Shown here in pieces: positions 6,993-15,214 of a stretch of 39,121 bases of DNA (position 1 is the first letter of the stretch; each line of letters starts with the position of its first letter). Source of the stretch: Nonomuraea solani (GTDB lineage Bacteria > Actinomycetota > Actinomycetes > Streptosporangiales > Streptosporangiaceae); the NCBI RefSeq assembly GCF_900108335.1, contig NZ_FNVT01000046.1:1-39121 (forward strand), read 5' to 3'. A program made the position numbers and the translations under genes. The notes below the pieces were generated by a model. It saw only the letters and a list, made by a program, of their open reading frames with translations. It did no database searches and was not told the origin of the DNA.

Positions 6993-8783
6993 GTGGCGCT
7001 GCACAAGGTTCTCGTCGCCAACCGCGGCGAGATAGCCGTGCGGGTGATCCGCGCCTGCCGCGACGCCGGGATCGCGAGCGTCGCCGTGTACGCCGAACCA
7101 GATCGCGACGCCGTTCACGTCCGAGCCGCCGACGAGGCGTTCGCCCTGGGCGGCGACACTCCGGCGGCCAGCTACCTGGACGCCGCCAAGGTGCTCAGGG
7201 CCGCCGCCGACTCCGGTGCCGACGCGATCCACCCAGGTTACGGATTCCTCTCCGAGAACGGAGACTTCGCCCAGGCGGTACTGGACACCGGGCTGGTCTG
7301 GATCGGGCCGCCACCGCAGGCGATCCGTGACCTGGGCGACAAGGTCGCGGCCCGCCGGATCGCCGAGCGGGCCGGGGCGCCGCTGGTCGACGGCAGCCCC
7401 GGTCCGGTGGCCGACGCCGCGGAGGCGATGGCGTTCGCCGAGCGGCACGGGCTGCCCATCGCCATCAAGGCCGCGTTCGGCGGCGGCGGGCGCGGTCTGA
7501 AGGTGGCGCGGACCATGGAGGAGGTGCCCGCGCTCTTCGAGTCCGCCACGAGGGAGGCCGTCGCCGCCTTCGGGCGGGGCGAATGCTTCGTGGAGCGCTA
7601 TCTCGACCGGGCGCGGCACGTGGAGACGCAGTGCCTGGCCGACGTTCACGGCAACGTCGTCGTAATCTCCACGCGCGACTGCTCCCTCCAACGGCGTCAC
7701 CAGAAGCTCGTCGAAGAGGCTCCGGCCCCTTTTCTGAGAAAAGAGCAGATCCGGCGACTGTACGACGCCTCGAAGGCCATCCTCCGGGAGGCCGGGTACA
7801 TCGGCGCGGGCACCGTGGAGTTCCTTGTCGGCGCGGACGGGACGACATCGTTCCTGGAGGTCAACACCCGGCTCCAGGTGGAACACCCGGTCACCGAGGA
7901 GGTGACCGGCATCGACCTCGTACTCGAGCAACTGCGCATCGCCGACGGCGAGGCCCTCGGCTACGGCGATCCCGAGGCGCGCGGGCACTCTCTGGAGTTC
8001 CGCGTCAACGGAGAGGACCCCGGCCGGAGCTTCCTGCCGGCTCCCGGGGTGGTGACCGCCTTCGTCCCGCCGTCGGGCCCGGGAGTACGGCTGGACTCCG
8101 GGGTGGAGAGCGGCAGCGTGATCGGACCGGCCTGGGACCCGCTCCTGGCCAAGCTGATCATCACCGGCGCCACCCGCGAGCAGGCGCTACGGCGCGCGGC
8201 GCGGGCGCTGGCCGAGTTCCGGGTCGAGGGGATGGCCACCACGCTTCCCTTCCATCGGGCCGTGGTGGCGGATCCGTCCTTCGCCCCGGAGCTGCAGGGC
8301 TGGGCGGAACCCTTCTCCGTCCACACCCGATGGATCGAGACCGAGTTCGTCAACACCGTCCCGCCGTTCGCCGGCCCGGAGGCGGGTCCTGCCGGCCAGG
8401 GCGAACGGGGGACCGTCGTGGTGGAGGTGGACGGGCGTCGCCTGGAGGTCTCGGTGCCGGCCGGCCTCGGTCTCCGCCCGGCGCGACCGGCCACCGTACG
8501 GCCCAGACGGCGGGACCTCAGGAAGACCGCGACCGCGGAGTCCGGCGAGACGCTCGTCGCGCCGATGCAGGGCACGGTCGTGAAGGTCGCCGTGGAGGAG
8601 GGCCAGTTCGTCCAGGAGGGTGACCTCGTGGTCGTCCTGGAGGCGATGAAGATGGAGCAGCCGCTCACCGCGCACAGGACCGGCACGGTTCGCGACCTCG
8701 CCGTCGAGGTCGGGGCCTCGGTCGGGACGGGCTTCGCCGTGTGCGCCATTCCCGGGGGAGCCGACGTTGCGCGTCCGGTATGA
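6993..8783 (+). CDS. Acyl-CoA carboxylase alpha subunit (biotin carboxylase plus biotin carrier)
   Basis: Predicted 596 residues. Residues about 1-445 form the biotin carboxylase, which carboxylates biotin with ATP and bicarbonate. It starts KVLVANRGEIAVRVIRACRD and contains the glycine-rich ATP loop AAFGGGGRGLKVA and the EVNTRLQVEHPVTEE block. Residues about 520-590 form the biotin carrier domain with the biotinylation motif EAMKMEQ (Lys553). The GTG start at 6993 is chosen because a near-perfect AAGGAGG lies just upstream (6981-6987) and the family N-terminus begins here. With the beta and epsilon genes immediately before it, it completes an acyl-CoA carboxylase. Housekeeping AccA2-like subunits usually sit elsewhere, so this copy is probably dedicated to the pathway. 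Confidence 0.96.
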   Translation: MALHKVLVANRGEIAVRVIRACRDAGIASVAVYAEPDRDAVHVRAADEAFALGGDTPAASYLDAAKVLRAAADSGADAIHPGYGFLSENGDFAQAVLDTGLVWIGPPPQAIRDLGDKVAARRIAERAGAPLVDGSPGPVADAAEAMAFAERHGLPIAIKAAFGGGGRGLKVARTMEEVPALFESATREAVAAFGRGECFVERYLDRARHVETQCLADVHGNVVVISTRDCSLQRRHQKLVEEAPAPFLRKEQIRRLYDASKAILREAGYIGAGTVEFLVGADGTTSFLEVNTRLQVEHPVTEEVTGIDLVLEQLRIADGEALGYGDPEARGHSLEFRVNGEDPGRSFLPAPGVVTAFVPPSGPGVRLDSGVESGSVIGPAWDPLLAKLIITGATREQALRRAARALAEFRVEGMATTLPFHRAVVADPSFAPELQGWAEPFSVHTRWIETEFVNTVPPFAGPEAGPAGQGERGTVVVEVDGRRLEVSVPAGLGLRPARPATVRPRRRDLRKTATAESGETLVAPMQGTVVKVAVEEGQFVQEGDLVVVLEAMKMEQPLTAHRTGTVRDLAVEVGASVGTGFAVCAIPGGADVARPV

Positions 8784-8950
8784 CAAGCGCGGGAGCGTGG
8801 TGTACGGCCGGACGGTCGGGGTGGGGTCACGGCTCATGGTCGCCCGGAGCCCCCACTGCCAGGGCGAACCGATCGCTAATCGCGAGGCCGATTCATGTTA
8901 CTCGCACCACAACCACCGGTTGTCCCATCTGACTCGCCTAGGAGGGGAAA

Positions 8951-8995
8951 TAGGGGGGCCGTTAGGGGTCGAAGGGTGATCTATCAACATATACT
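8951..8995 (+). promoter_or_regulatory. Probable promoter with TAGGGG repeats and TATACT
   Basis: TAGGGGG at 8951 and TTAGGGGT at 8962 are followed by a good -10 hexamer TATACT at 8990-8995. The spacing from the first heptamer to the -10 is 39 bp, the same as before the VinK-like and PKS genes. The downstream transcript would include the 33-codon ORF and perhaps the LAL regulator as a long leader. Confidence 0.45.
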
Positions 8996-9510
8996 GCCGT
9001 CATGTTGTCCGGTTCACCGACAATTGGCGATGTCATCAATACGTACAGTCACGAGGCTCCCGTCGCCCCCGAGGATCGTCCTCCGCTTCTGACTCCACCC
9101 TGACGGACCAGCTGAAGAGTGGACCTCTGATACTTCGGGGAAATATCGCACACTATGCCTTTACTTCAGCACGAAATGCTGGAGGACGAGGATTGCGGGG
9201 GCACGCACGTGCGGGAGAGAGACAGCAAGGAAACGGGGCGTATGACCTGGGCGCGCGAGCGCGCTCGGCGAGACGGGGACGTACGGGGATCGAGGCTTGC
9301 CCCACACCGTCGTGACGGAACCGGGTGGGCGCGGCGCGCCGACGAGGGGACCATGACGTCGGCGGCATGCCTCATAGCCGAGATGAAGCTCGCGGCGGCC
9401 ACGCCGGAGTCGCCGCCGGAACGGCGGGCGGCCCGCCTCGGCCCGCCACGCATCATTCGCGACGGCCATGCCGCGCGCCAGCATCCCGACGCCAGAACTT
9501 GGGCGGCCGA

Positions 9511-9610
9511 TTACTTTCGTTTCCCTTGCCTGTCACCCTGCCCCGTAAACCCTTCTCTCGGACGAAGCACGCCGAGGGGATCGCTGAAACCCGCTGGAAA
9601 GAGAAAGTAA
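9511..9610. promoter_or_regulatory. Separated inverted repeat upstream of LAL regulator
   Basis: TTACTTTCGTTTCC (9511-9524) is matched by the near-complement GGAAAGAGAAAGTAA (9596-9610), with 71 bp between them. The right arm ends 36 bp before the regulator start. The AT-rich arms stand out in this GC-rich DNA. They may be paired operator sites or the base of a long hairpin leader. Confidence 0.35.
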
Positions 9611-9646
9611 CTGATCGAGAACGACGACTAGGGTGAGGCATGGGCC

Positions 9647-12427
9647 ATGCAGCTCATCGAACGTGCAGAGGCACTGGCAAGCTTCCGTAGCCTTATGGAG
9701 AAGGCGTTGGGCGGGACCGGCGGGGTCATGTTGATGACCGGTTCCGGCGCCATGGGTAAGAGTGCGTTACTGCAGGCCTGCGCCAACGAGGCCGGCGCGG
9801 CCGGGTTCCTTGTGATGAAGAGCGCCGGGTCGCGTGCGGAGCGAATGTTCCCCTTGGGGACTCTCGGACAGTTGTTTCGTTCTGTCGAACTTCCTCCGGA
9901 GTTCGCCGACGAGGTGGAGCAGACGCTCGTTCCCGAACCGATCAACGGGATCTCCGGAGTGCCCGACCCGGTGGTGCTCGGGCAGAATCTCACGCATGTC
10001 GCGGCGCGGCTGTGCGAAGTCCTCGTGGTGCTCACCAAACGACAGCCGATCCTGCTGTCCGTCGACGACGTGCACAACGCGGACGGCCCGAGCCTGCAGG
10101 CCCTGCTCTACATCCAGCGGCGCATGGCGAACGCTCCGCTGCTGCTGGCCGTGACCTCGTTGTCGCAGCGTCGTTCGGTGAACTCCCTGTTCAGCGCCGA
10201 GCTCACCGGGCAGCCCAACTGCGTTCAGGCGCGGGTCGCCGGGTTGTCGCCGGCGGGGGTGGAGGAACTTCTCCGCGACACCGTGGGCAGCGAGCCCGCC
10301 GCCCGCCTGGCTCCGGAGTATCACCGGCTGAGTGGCGGGAACCCGCTCCTCCTGCACGCCATGGTGCAGGACTACTGGGATGTGGCGCAGGGTGGCTGGT
10401 CGCCGGAGGGCACCCAGCCGGGCGTCGGCCGCCATCTCCACCAAGCGGTGCTGTCCTGCCTGCATCGATGGGATCCGCGGATCCTGGACGCGGCCCGCGG
10501 CGTCGCCCTGCTCGGGCGCTCGGCCAGTACCGGCTCGGTGGCGCAACTGCTCGGCGTGAAGCCCGCGTACGTGCTCCCCGCGCTGGAGGTCCTGGACGGG
10601 GCGGGGTTGCTGCGCGGATGCCAGTTCCGGCATCCGACGATGCGCAAGGTCGTCCTCCGTGATCTGAGCCCGGACCGGCAGTCCGTCATGTACATGCGGG
10701 CGGCGCGGATCATGTATCAGCTCGGCGCCGAGCTCGGCGACATCGCCGACCACCTGCTGACCTCCAGCCCGGCCACTCCGGCCGAAGCGGAGCCGTGGAT
10801 GGTGGCGGTGCTGCGCGAGGCCGCCCAGGCGGCGCTCGTGCACGACGACCAGGACCGGGCGATCAGTTGCCTGGAGCTGGCCCGGCTCATCTGCGACGAC
10901 GAAGCGACGAGAGCGGCGATGCTGACCGAGCTGGCCCGGGTGAACTGGTGCCATCGGCCCGCCGCCGCGCTGCGCTTCCTGGCCCCGCTGGAGGACGCGT
11001 TCGGGCGCGGCCAGCTCGCCGCCGCGGACGCCCGCGCCCTCAGCAGGTATCTGCTGTGGCACGGCCGGACCCGCCGTGCGGCCGGGATCTACGACTGGGC
11101 GGCGCCCTCGCCCGGCACCCCGTCCCGGGGGCACTCCCGGCTCTGCTTCACCCGGGAATGGGTGCGGTTGATCTTTCCCACCATGTTCGTCGGGGGCGAG
11201 GCGGACGGGCCGGCGCATGAGGACGGCGCGGCCGGCCGGGAGTTCTCGATGAGCAACCTGCTGCTGGGCAAGGCCGAGGAGGACATCGTCGGCGCCGCCC
11301 AGGAGTTGCTGGAAAGCTGCAACCTGGCCGAGGCGGAGCTGGAGGCGGTCTTCGGCGCGCTGTTCACCCTGGCCCACACGGGCCGTTACCAGGAGGCGGT
11401 GCGGTGGTGCGAGTCGCTCGGCACCGAGGGGGCGGCGCGCGGGTTTCCGCGGTGGACGGCCGCCCTCGCCGGGATCCGGTCGTGGCTGGCCGTGCAGCAC
11501 GGCGAGCTGGGCGAGGCCCGGCGGTACGCGCGGCAGGCTCTGGGCGGGATGTCGCGGACGGGCTGGGGCGTGGTCCTCGGGCTGCCGCTGACGGTGCTGC
11601 TGCGGGCCACCGTCGCCATGGGAGACCTGGACGAGGCGGCGGAGATCATCAAGCGCGGGGTTCCCGACGACATGGCGCGAACCACGCTGTGGCCGCTCTT
11701 CCTGCAGGCCAGAGGCGACTACTATCTCGCCACGAACCGTACGCGGGCGGCGTTGAGCGACTTTCACGAGTGCGGTGAGCTTCTGCGCGAGTGGGACCTC
11801 GACATTCCCGCGCTCGTGGACTGGCGTTGCGCGATCGCCCGGACGTACCTGCAGATAGGCGCGGTCGAGGAGGCCCGGCAGAAGATCACGGAGCAGTTGT
11901 CCATACCCGGCGGCACCCATCCGCGGGTGCACGGCCGGGCGTTGCGGCTGCTGGCGTCGGTCACCGAGCTGCGGCAGCGGCCGGGGAGGCTGCAGGAGGC
12001 GATGTCACTGCTGCAACGCTCCGGCGACCTGCTGGAGCTCGGCTGGGCGTACGCGGACCTCAGCGACGCCTACCAGGAGCTCGGCGACATCACCCGGGCG
12101 CGGCTGATGGCCCGGCGGGCCAAGCAGATCGCCAAGGCGTGCGAGGCCGGCCCGCTGTCCGCGCGGGTACAGCCGCGCGAGGAGGACAGCGGCGGAGACC
12201 TGGGTGAGGCGGCCGCGCTCAGCGACGCCGAGCGCCGCGTCGCCGCGCTGGCCGCGTTCGGCTACACCAACAGGGAGATCAGCGAGCGCCTGTTCATCAC
12301 GGTCAGCACAGTGGAGCAGCACCTCACCCGGGTGTATCGGAAGCTCAACGTGAAGCGGCGCGCCGACCTGCCGACCGAGCTGTCGCTGGGCGTACGGGAT
12401 TCGTCGAAACAGACGTATCCCGTATGA
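9647..12427 (+). CDS. LuxR-family large ATP-binding (LAL) transcriptional activator
   Basis: Predicted 926 residues, the size typical of LAL pathway activators of polyketide clusters. An N-terminal AAA/STAND ATPase begins at once, with Walker A GSGAMGKS (32-39) and a Walker B-like LLSVDDVHNADG around residue 138. A long helical-repeat middle follows, and a C-terminal LuxR helix-turn-helix (about residues 860-915) reads LSDAERRVAALAAFGYTNRE and STVEQHLTRVYRKL. The start at 9647 is supported by GGGTGAGG about 10 bp upstream. Codon 41 is TTA (9767-9769), rare in such DNA; in streptomycetes such codons make translation depend on the developmentally timed bldA tRNA. It is the best candidate for the protein that recognises the TAGGGG repeats. 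Confidence 0.95.
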   Translation: MQLIERAEALASFRSLMEKALGGTGGVMLMTGSGAMGKSALLQACANEAGAAGFLVMKSAGSRAERMFPLGTLGQLFRSVELPPEFADEVEQTLVPEPINGISGVPDPVVLGQNLTHVAARLCEVLVVLTKRQPILLSVDDVHNADGPSLQALLYIQRRMANAPLLLAVTSLSQRRSVNSLFSAELTGQPNCVQARVAGLSPAGVEELLRDTVGSEPAARLAPEYHRLSGGNPLLLHAMVQDYWDVAQGGWSPEGTQPGVGRHLHQAVLSCLHRWDPRILDAARGVALLGRSASTGSVAQLLGVKPAYVLPALEVLDGAGLLRGCQFRHPTMRKVVLRDLSPDRQSVMYMRAARIMYQLGAELGDIADHLLTSSPATPAEAEPWMVAVLREAAQAALVHDDQDRAISCLELARLICDDEATRAAMLTELARVNWCHRPAAALRFLAPLEDAFGRGQLAAADARALSRYLLWHGRTRRAAGIYDWAAPSPGTPSRGHSRLCFTREWVRLIFPTMFVGGEADGPAHEDGAAGREFSMSNLLLGKAEEDIVGAAQELLESCNLAEAELEAVFGALFTLAHTGRYQEAVRWCESLGTEGAARGFPRWTAALAGIRSWLAVQHGELGEARRYARQALGGMSRTGWGVVLGLPLTVLLRATVAMGDLDEAAEIIKRGVPDDMARTTLWPLFLQARGDYYLATNRTRAALSDFHECGELLREWDLDIPALVDWRCAIARTYLQIGAVEEARQKITEQLSIPGGTHPRVHGRALRLLASVTELRQRPGRLQEAMSLLQRSGDLLELGWAYADLSDAYQELGDITRARLMARRAKQIAKACEAGPLSARVQPREEDSGGDLGEAAALSDAERRVAALAAFGYTNREISERLFITVSTVEQHLTRVYRKLNVKRRADLPTELSLGVRDSSKQTYPV

Positions 12428-12459
12428 CGCGTCGCGTCGCGTGTCCAACGGGGTGCTGA

Positions 12460-12789
12460 TCACGCGCTCATCCAGGACCTCGAGGAGTGGCCGGCGTCAC
12501 TCAGCAGTGTGTCGAACGCCAGGGGCTGCGGTTCCGGCAGAAGGGCGACCAGCAGGCTGATCTTTCTGATCATGGCCGGGGAGTATTCACGCACCGGGGT
12601 GATCTCCACCTCGGTCAGGTCCCAAGGGCCGAGCAGTTCTTCCGCGCGCTGTGCGGCCAGCACCGGATCCAGCCCGTACCAGAGGATGAGCGAGGTCAGC
12701 AAATCGCGGCCGGTCCAATGGTCTGGGATGTCCGAGATGTCAACGAGGTTGGACGGCGCGGTGATGGACGAAAGCGGCTTTTGGAACAC
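12460..12789 (-). CDS. Degenerate ABC-transporter ATPase fragment
   Basis: Predicted 109 residues. The order of segments matches the second half of DrrA-type ABC ATPases: WTGRDLLTSLILWYGLDP resembles the LTGREnL...YGL segment, and AAQRAEELLGPWDLTE resembles the helical segment. PVREYSPAMIRKISL stands where VREYSGGMRRRL (the ABC signature) should be, and ALLPEPQPLAFDTLL stands where the Walker B ...LLFLDEPT should be. The signature glycines and the catalytic glutamate are lost, and Walker A is absent altogether, so it cannot hydrolyse ATP as an ABC motor. It lies 19 bp downstream of the TetR gene on the same strand and is probably co-transcribed. It is either a decaying exporter gene or a short repurposed protein. 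I infer the family from motif order only. Confidence 0.5.
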   Translation of the reverse strand: MFQKPLSSITAPSNLVDISDIPDHWTGRDLLTSLILWYGLDPVLAAQRAEELLGPWDLTEVEITPVREYSPAMIRKISLLVALLPEPQPLAFDTLLSDAGHSSRSWMSA

Positions 12790-12808
12790 AGGAGTCCCCC
12801 GAATCAGC

Positions 12809-13447
12809 TCAACTGTTGTTCACCAAAGATGCGGTGCCAAGTGCCTCGCGTATCGGGCGCGGATCGCTCCCGCGCCGATGGATCGGGGGCTGGCGGAGAA
12901 GCACGCGCAGCCCGTCGGTCAGGTCGGTCACGGACACCAGGTCGGGGCTGACCAGCCATTGCGCCATCAGCCCTTGGAGCAGGGTGAGATAGAGCCGGCC
13001 CACCGCGCGTGCGGACTCCTCGTCGAGCGACTCGTCCGTGCCGAGCAGCTTGGCCAGCCCCTCAGGGGCGGCGGCTGACGCGAGCGCGATGCCGAGTCTC
13101 TCCCGCAGGTCCGGCGCATGCTCGGCGCAGGTGAGCGCCTCGAAGCTGGCGGCCAGCAGCGGACGGTTCTCCTTGAAACTGTCGACGATCTGGATCCAGG
13201 TCTTCTCGAAGCCCTCCAGCGGGTCGGCCGGGTCGGAGTAGACGGTGACCTGCCACAGGTCGGTCCAGTCTTGGGCCATCTCGATGAGGGCCTCGCGGAG
13301 CAGCGCCTCCTTGGAGCCGAAGTGGTAGCCGATGGAGGCGAGGTTGGCCCCTGAGGCGGCGCTGATGTGCCGGGCGGTGGTGTGCGCGTAACCGCGCTCC
13401 ACGATGCACCGCTTCGCGCCCTCGAGGAGCTGCTCTCGTTGTCCCAT
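12809..13447 (-). CDS. TetR-family transcriptional repressor
   Basis: Predicted 212 residues from ATG 13447 (MGQREQLLEGAKR). In-frame ATGs at 13459 and 13471 would add 4 and 8 residues, but the last lies inside the probable operator. The N-terminal helix-turn-helix is clear: GYAHTTARHISAASGANLASIGYHFGSKEALL is the classic TetR recognition region (split here as T-ARHISAASGAN and IGYHFGSKEAL). The C-terminal ligand-binding domain is all helical, with a TetR_C-type ending. It is divergent from the MFS exporter gene, with an operator palindrome between them. It probably represses the exporter, and itself, until the macrolactam or an intermediate binds. Confidence 0.93.
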   Translation of the reverse strand: MGQREQLLEGAKRCIVERGYAHTTARHISAASGANLASIGYHFGSKEALLREALIEMAQDWTDLWQVTVYSDPADPLEGFEKTWIQIVDSFKENRPLLAASFEALTCAEHAPDLRERLGIALASAAAPEGLAKLLGTDESLDEESARAVGRLYLTLLQGLMAQWLVSPDLVSVTDLTDGLRVLLRQPPIHRRGSDPRPIREALGTASLVNNS

Positions 13448-13468
13448 GATGACGATCATAGCATCATT

Positions 13469-13495
13469 CATACGTCCGTCCTAGACGCTTGTATG
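13469..13495. promoter_or_regulatory. TetR operator palindrome between repressor and exporter
   Basis: A 27-bp dyad: CATAC-N3-CGTC (13469-13480), centre CTA, GACG-N3-GTATG (13484-13495). Nine of twelve positions in each arm are perfectly complementary. It sits 10 bp upstream of the exporter start and 22 bp upstream of the preferred repressor start, so one dimer pair could block both genes. Confidence 0.75.
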
Positions 13496-13504
13496 ATTCC
13501 AGGC

Positions 13505-15052
13505 ATGGCGCAGATGAATCCCCCCACCGCGGGACCTCGCGAGTGGCTCGGCCTCGCTGTCCTCACTCTCCCCGTGATCTTGCTGTCCAACTCGATCACC
13601 ATCCTGTTCCTCGCGGTCCCCTGGATCACCGAGGGACTCAGGCCCAGCGGTGCCGAACTGCTGTGGATCATGGACATCTACACGTTCGTGCTGGCCGGGC
13701 TACTGATGCCGATGGGCGCATTGGGCGACCGGATCGGCCGTCGGCGGGTGCTGCTGGGGGGCGCGGTGGTCTTCGGACTCGGCTCGCTCGCCGCGGCTTT
13801 CGCCACCTCGCCCGAGTTGCTGATCGCCGCGCGGGCGCTGCTGGGCATCGGCGCCGCCACGCTGATGCCGTCCACGCTGGCGCTCATCCGGACGCTGTTC
13901 CAGGATCCCGGGCAACGCAAAATGGCGGTGGGCGTCTGGACCGCCGGCTCGTCGGGAGGTGTGGTGCTGGGGCCGCCGCTGGGCGGTTTCCTGCTGGAAT
14001 ACTTCTCCTGGGGCTCCGTCTTCCTGATCAACGTGCCGTTCATGGTGCTGCTGCTGATCGCCGGGGTGATATTGCTGCCGGAGTCCCTTGACCCCAGGAA
14101 GGGCCGCTTCGACCTGCTCGGTGCGCTGCTGTCGCTGGGCGCGGTGCTGCCTCTGATCTACGGGCTGAAGCAGCTGGCCCTGGAGGAGCCGTCGATCTGG
14201 TCGGTCGCCGCCCTCATCGCGGGCGCCGGCTTCGCCCTGGCGTTCGTGCGCCAGCAGCGCCGGCTGGCCGACCCGATGATCGATATCAGCCTCTTCCGGC
14301 GGCCGGTCTTCGCGACCTCGGTGGGCGGCTACGCGCTGGTCATGTTCGCTCTCACCGGCGGCACCTATCTCGCCTCGCCGTACCTGCAGCAGGTGCTGAT
14401 GCTGAGCCCGCTGCCCGCGGCGCTGTGGCAGATGCCCGCAGGGGCCGGGGTGATCGTCGCCGCGGTGGTCGCCGGCTATCTCGCGCAGCGGGTCCGGCCC
14501 GGTCCGATCTTCGCCGCCGGCCCCCTTCTCATGGCCGCCGGCCTGCTGATCATGTCGCAGGTCCAGGTGGACTCCGGGCTGGCGGTGCTGGTGCCGGGGA
14601 TGATCCTGGTGGGCGCGGGCACCGGGATCGTGGCCACGGTGGCCGTGGACATCGTGCTCGGCAGCGTGCCGCCGGAGCGCTCCGCGCGGGCCTCCGCGCT
14701 GTCGGAGACCAGTCTGGAGCTGGGGACCGCGCTGGGCATCGCGCTCATGGGCCTGCTCAGCACCGTCGTCTACAGCCAGACGCTGCTGGACACGATGCCG
14801 CAGGGGGTGCCGGAGGCGGAGTCCGCGGCGGCGTCCGAGACCCTTTCCGCGGCGCTCTTGATCGCCGCCGACCTGCCCGGCCAGGTGGGTGCCCAGCTCG
14901 CCGAGGCGGCTCGGGCCGCGTTCACCCTCGGTATGCAGGTGCCGCTCTACGTGACCGCGGCGCTCATGCTGGCGCTGACCGCCATCGCGCTGTTCGCGCT
15001 GCGCCGGGCCGACATCAAGCAGGCGGAGACCGAGATGCCGGGGGTGGACTGA
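13505..15052 (+). CDS. MFS multidrug exporter, DHA2 (14-TMS) family
   Basis: Predicted 515 residues from ATG 13505. This is a major facilitator proton-driven drug exporter of the EmrB/QacA/LfrA group with 14 predicted membrane helices. Visible motifs include GALGDRIGRRRVLL (motif A after TM2), ALLGIGAATLMPSTLALI (TM4) and GSSGGVVLGPPLGGFLLEYFSW around TM5 (motif C-like, given in part). No ribosome-binding site precedes the ATG; the operator palindrome ends 9 bp before it, suggesting a short-leader or leaderless transcript. Its control by the adjacent TetR protein and its position at the cluster boundary point to export of the polyketide or self-resistance. A strong hairpin follows the gene. 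Confidence 0.95.
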   Translation: MAQMNPPTAGPREWLGLAVLTLPVILLSNSITILFLAVPWITEGLRPSGAELLWIMDIYTFVLAGLLMPMGALGDRIGRRRVLLGGAVVFGLGSLAAAFATSPELLIAARALLGIGAATLMPSTLALIRTLFQDPGQRKMAVGVWTAGSSGGVVLGPPLGGFLLEYFSWGSVFLINVPFMVLLLIAGVILLPESLDPRKGRFDLLGALLSLGAVLPLIYGLKQLALEEPSIWSVAALIAGAGFALAFVRQQRRLADPMIDISLFRRPVFATSVGGYALVMFALTGGTYLASPYLQQVLMLSPLPAALWQMPAGAGVIVAAVVAGYLAQRVRPGPIFAAGPLLMAAGLLIMSQVQVDSGLAVLVPGMILVGAGTGIVATVAVDIVLGSVPPERSARASALSETSLELGTALGIALMGLLSTVVYSQTLLDTMPQGVPEAESAAASETLSAALLIAADLPGQVGAQLAEAARAAFTLGMQVPLYVTAALMLALTAIALFALRRADIKQAETEMPGVD

Positions 15053-15092
15053 CCTGCGCTGACGTTCAGGTGCGCGGGTTCCCCCTGTCGGC

Positions 15093-15130
15093 CGCCCCGG
15101 CCCCCATACGTGGTTCATCGGGCCGGGGCG
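15093..15130 (+). terminator. Hairpin terminator after MFS exporter
   Basis: An 11-bp perfect stem, CGCCCCGGCCC (15093-15103) with GGGCCGGGGCG (15120-15130), has a 16-nt loop. It begins 40 bp after the exporter stop and just before the TAGGGG promoter of the next operon. There is no U-run, as usual for actinobacteria. Confidence 0.7.
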
Positions 15131-15137
15131 AGGTCCA

Positions 15138-15175
15138 TTAGGGGTTGATCTAGGGGGAACGTCCGCCTCTAGCGT
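15138..15175 (+). promoter_or_regulatory. Promoter of glycosylation/starter operon with TAGGGG repeats
   Basis: TTAGGGGTT (15138-15146) and CTAGGGGGA (15150-15158) are direct repeats 12 bp apart. A -10-like TAGCGT lies at 15170-15175. The P450-like gene starts 40 bp further on. It is the same motif pair as upstream of the VinK-like and PKS genes. Confidence 0.55.
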
Positions 15176-15214
15176 GGCGATCGTCGATCCGATCGCAGGC
15201 TAGGTGGAGGCACC

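Larger units (their letters stand above)
8784..9646. other. Long intergenic region before the LAL regulator
   Basis: No convincing protein of normal size is encoded on either strand. The region holds a small perfect palindrome (ACAACC-ACC-GGTTGT, 8909-8923), a TAGGGG repeat pair with a -10-like element (8951-8995), and a tiny ORF 9002-9103 of 33 codons starting MLSGSPTIGDVINTYSHEAP. It also contains inverted-repeat arms at 9511-9524 and 9596-9610 before the regulator. The 33-codon ORF sits 33 bp after the last TAGGGGT but has no clear ribosome-binding site; it may be a decayed gene start, a short peptide, or chance. Confidence 0.5.

Noticed and set aside
9155..9610. Open frame of 151 codons upstream of the LAL gene
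   Set aside because: Composition is Arg/Pro-rich with no family likeness, no ribosome-binding site, and competing open frames on the other strand; it looks like a GC-rich random frame.
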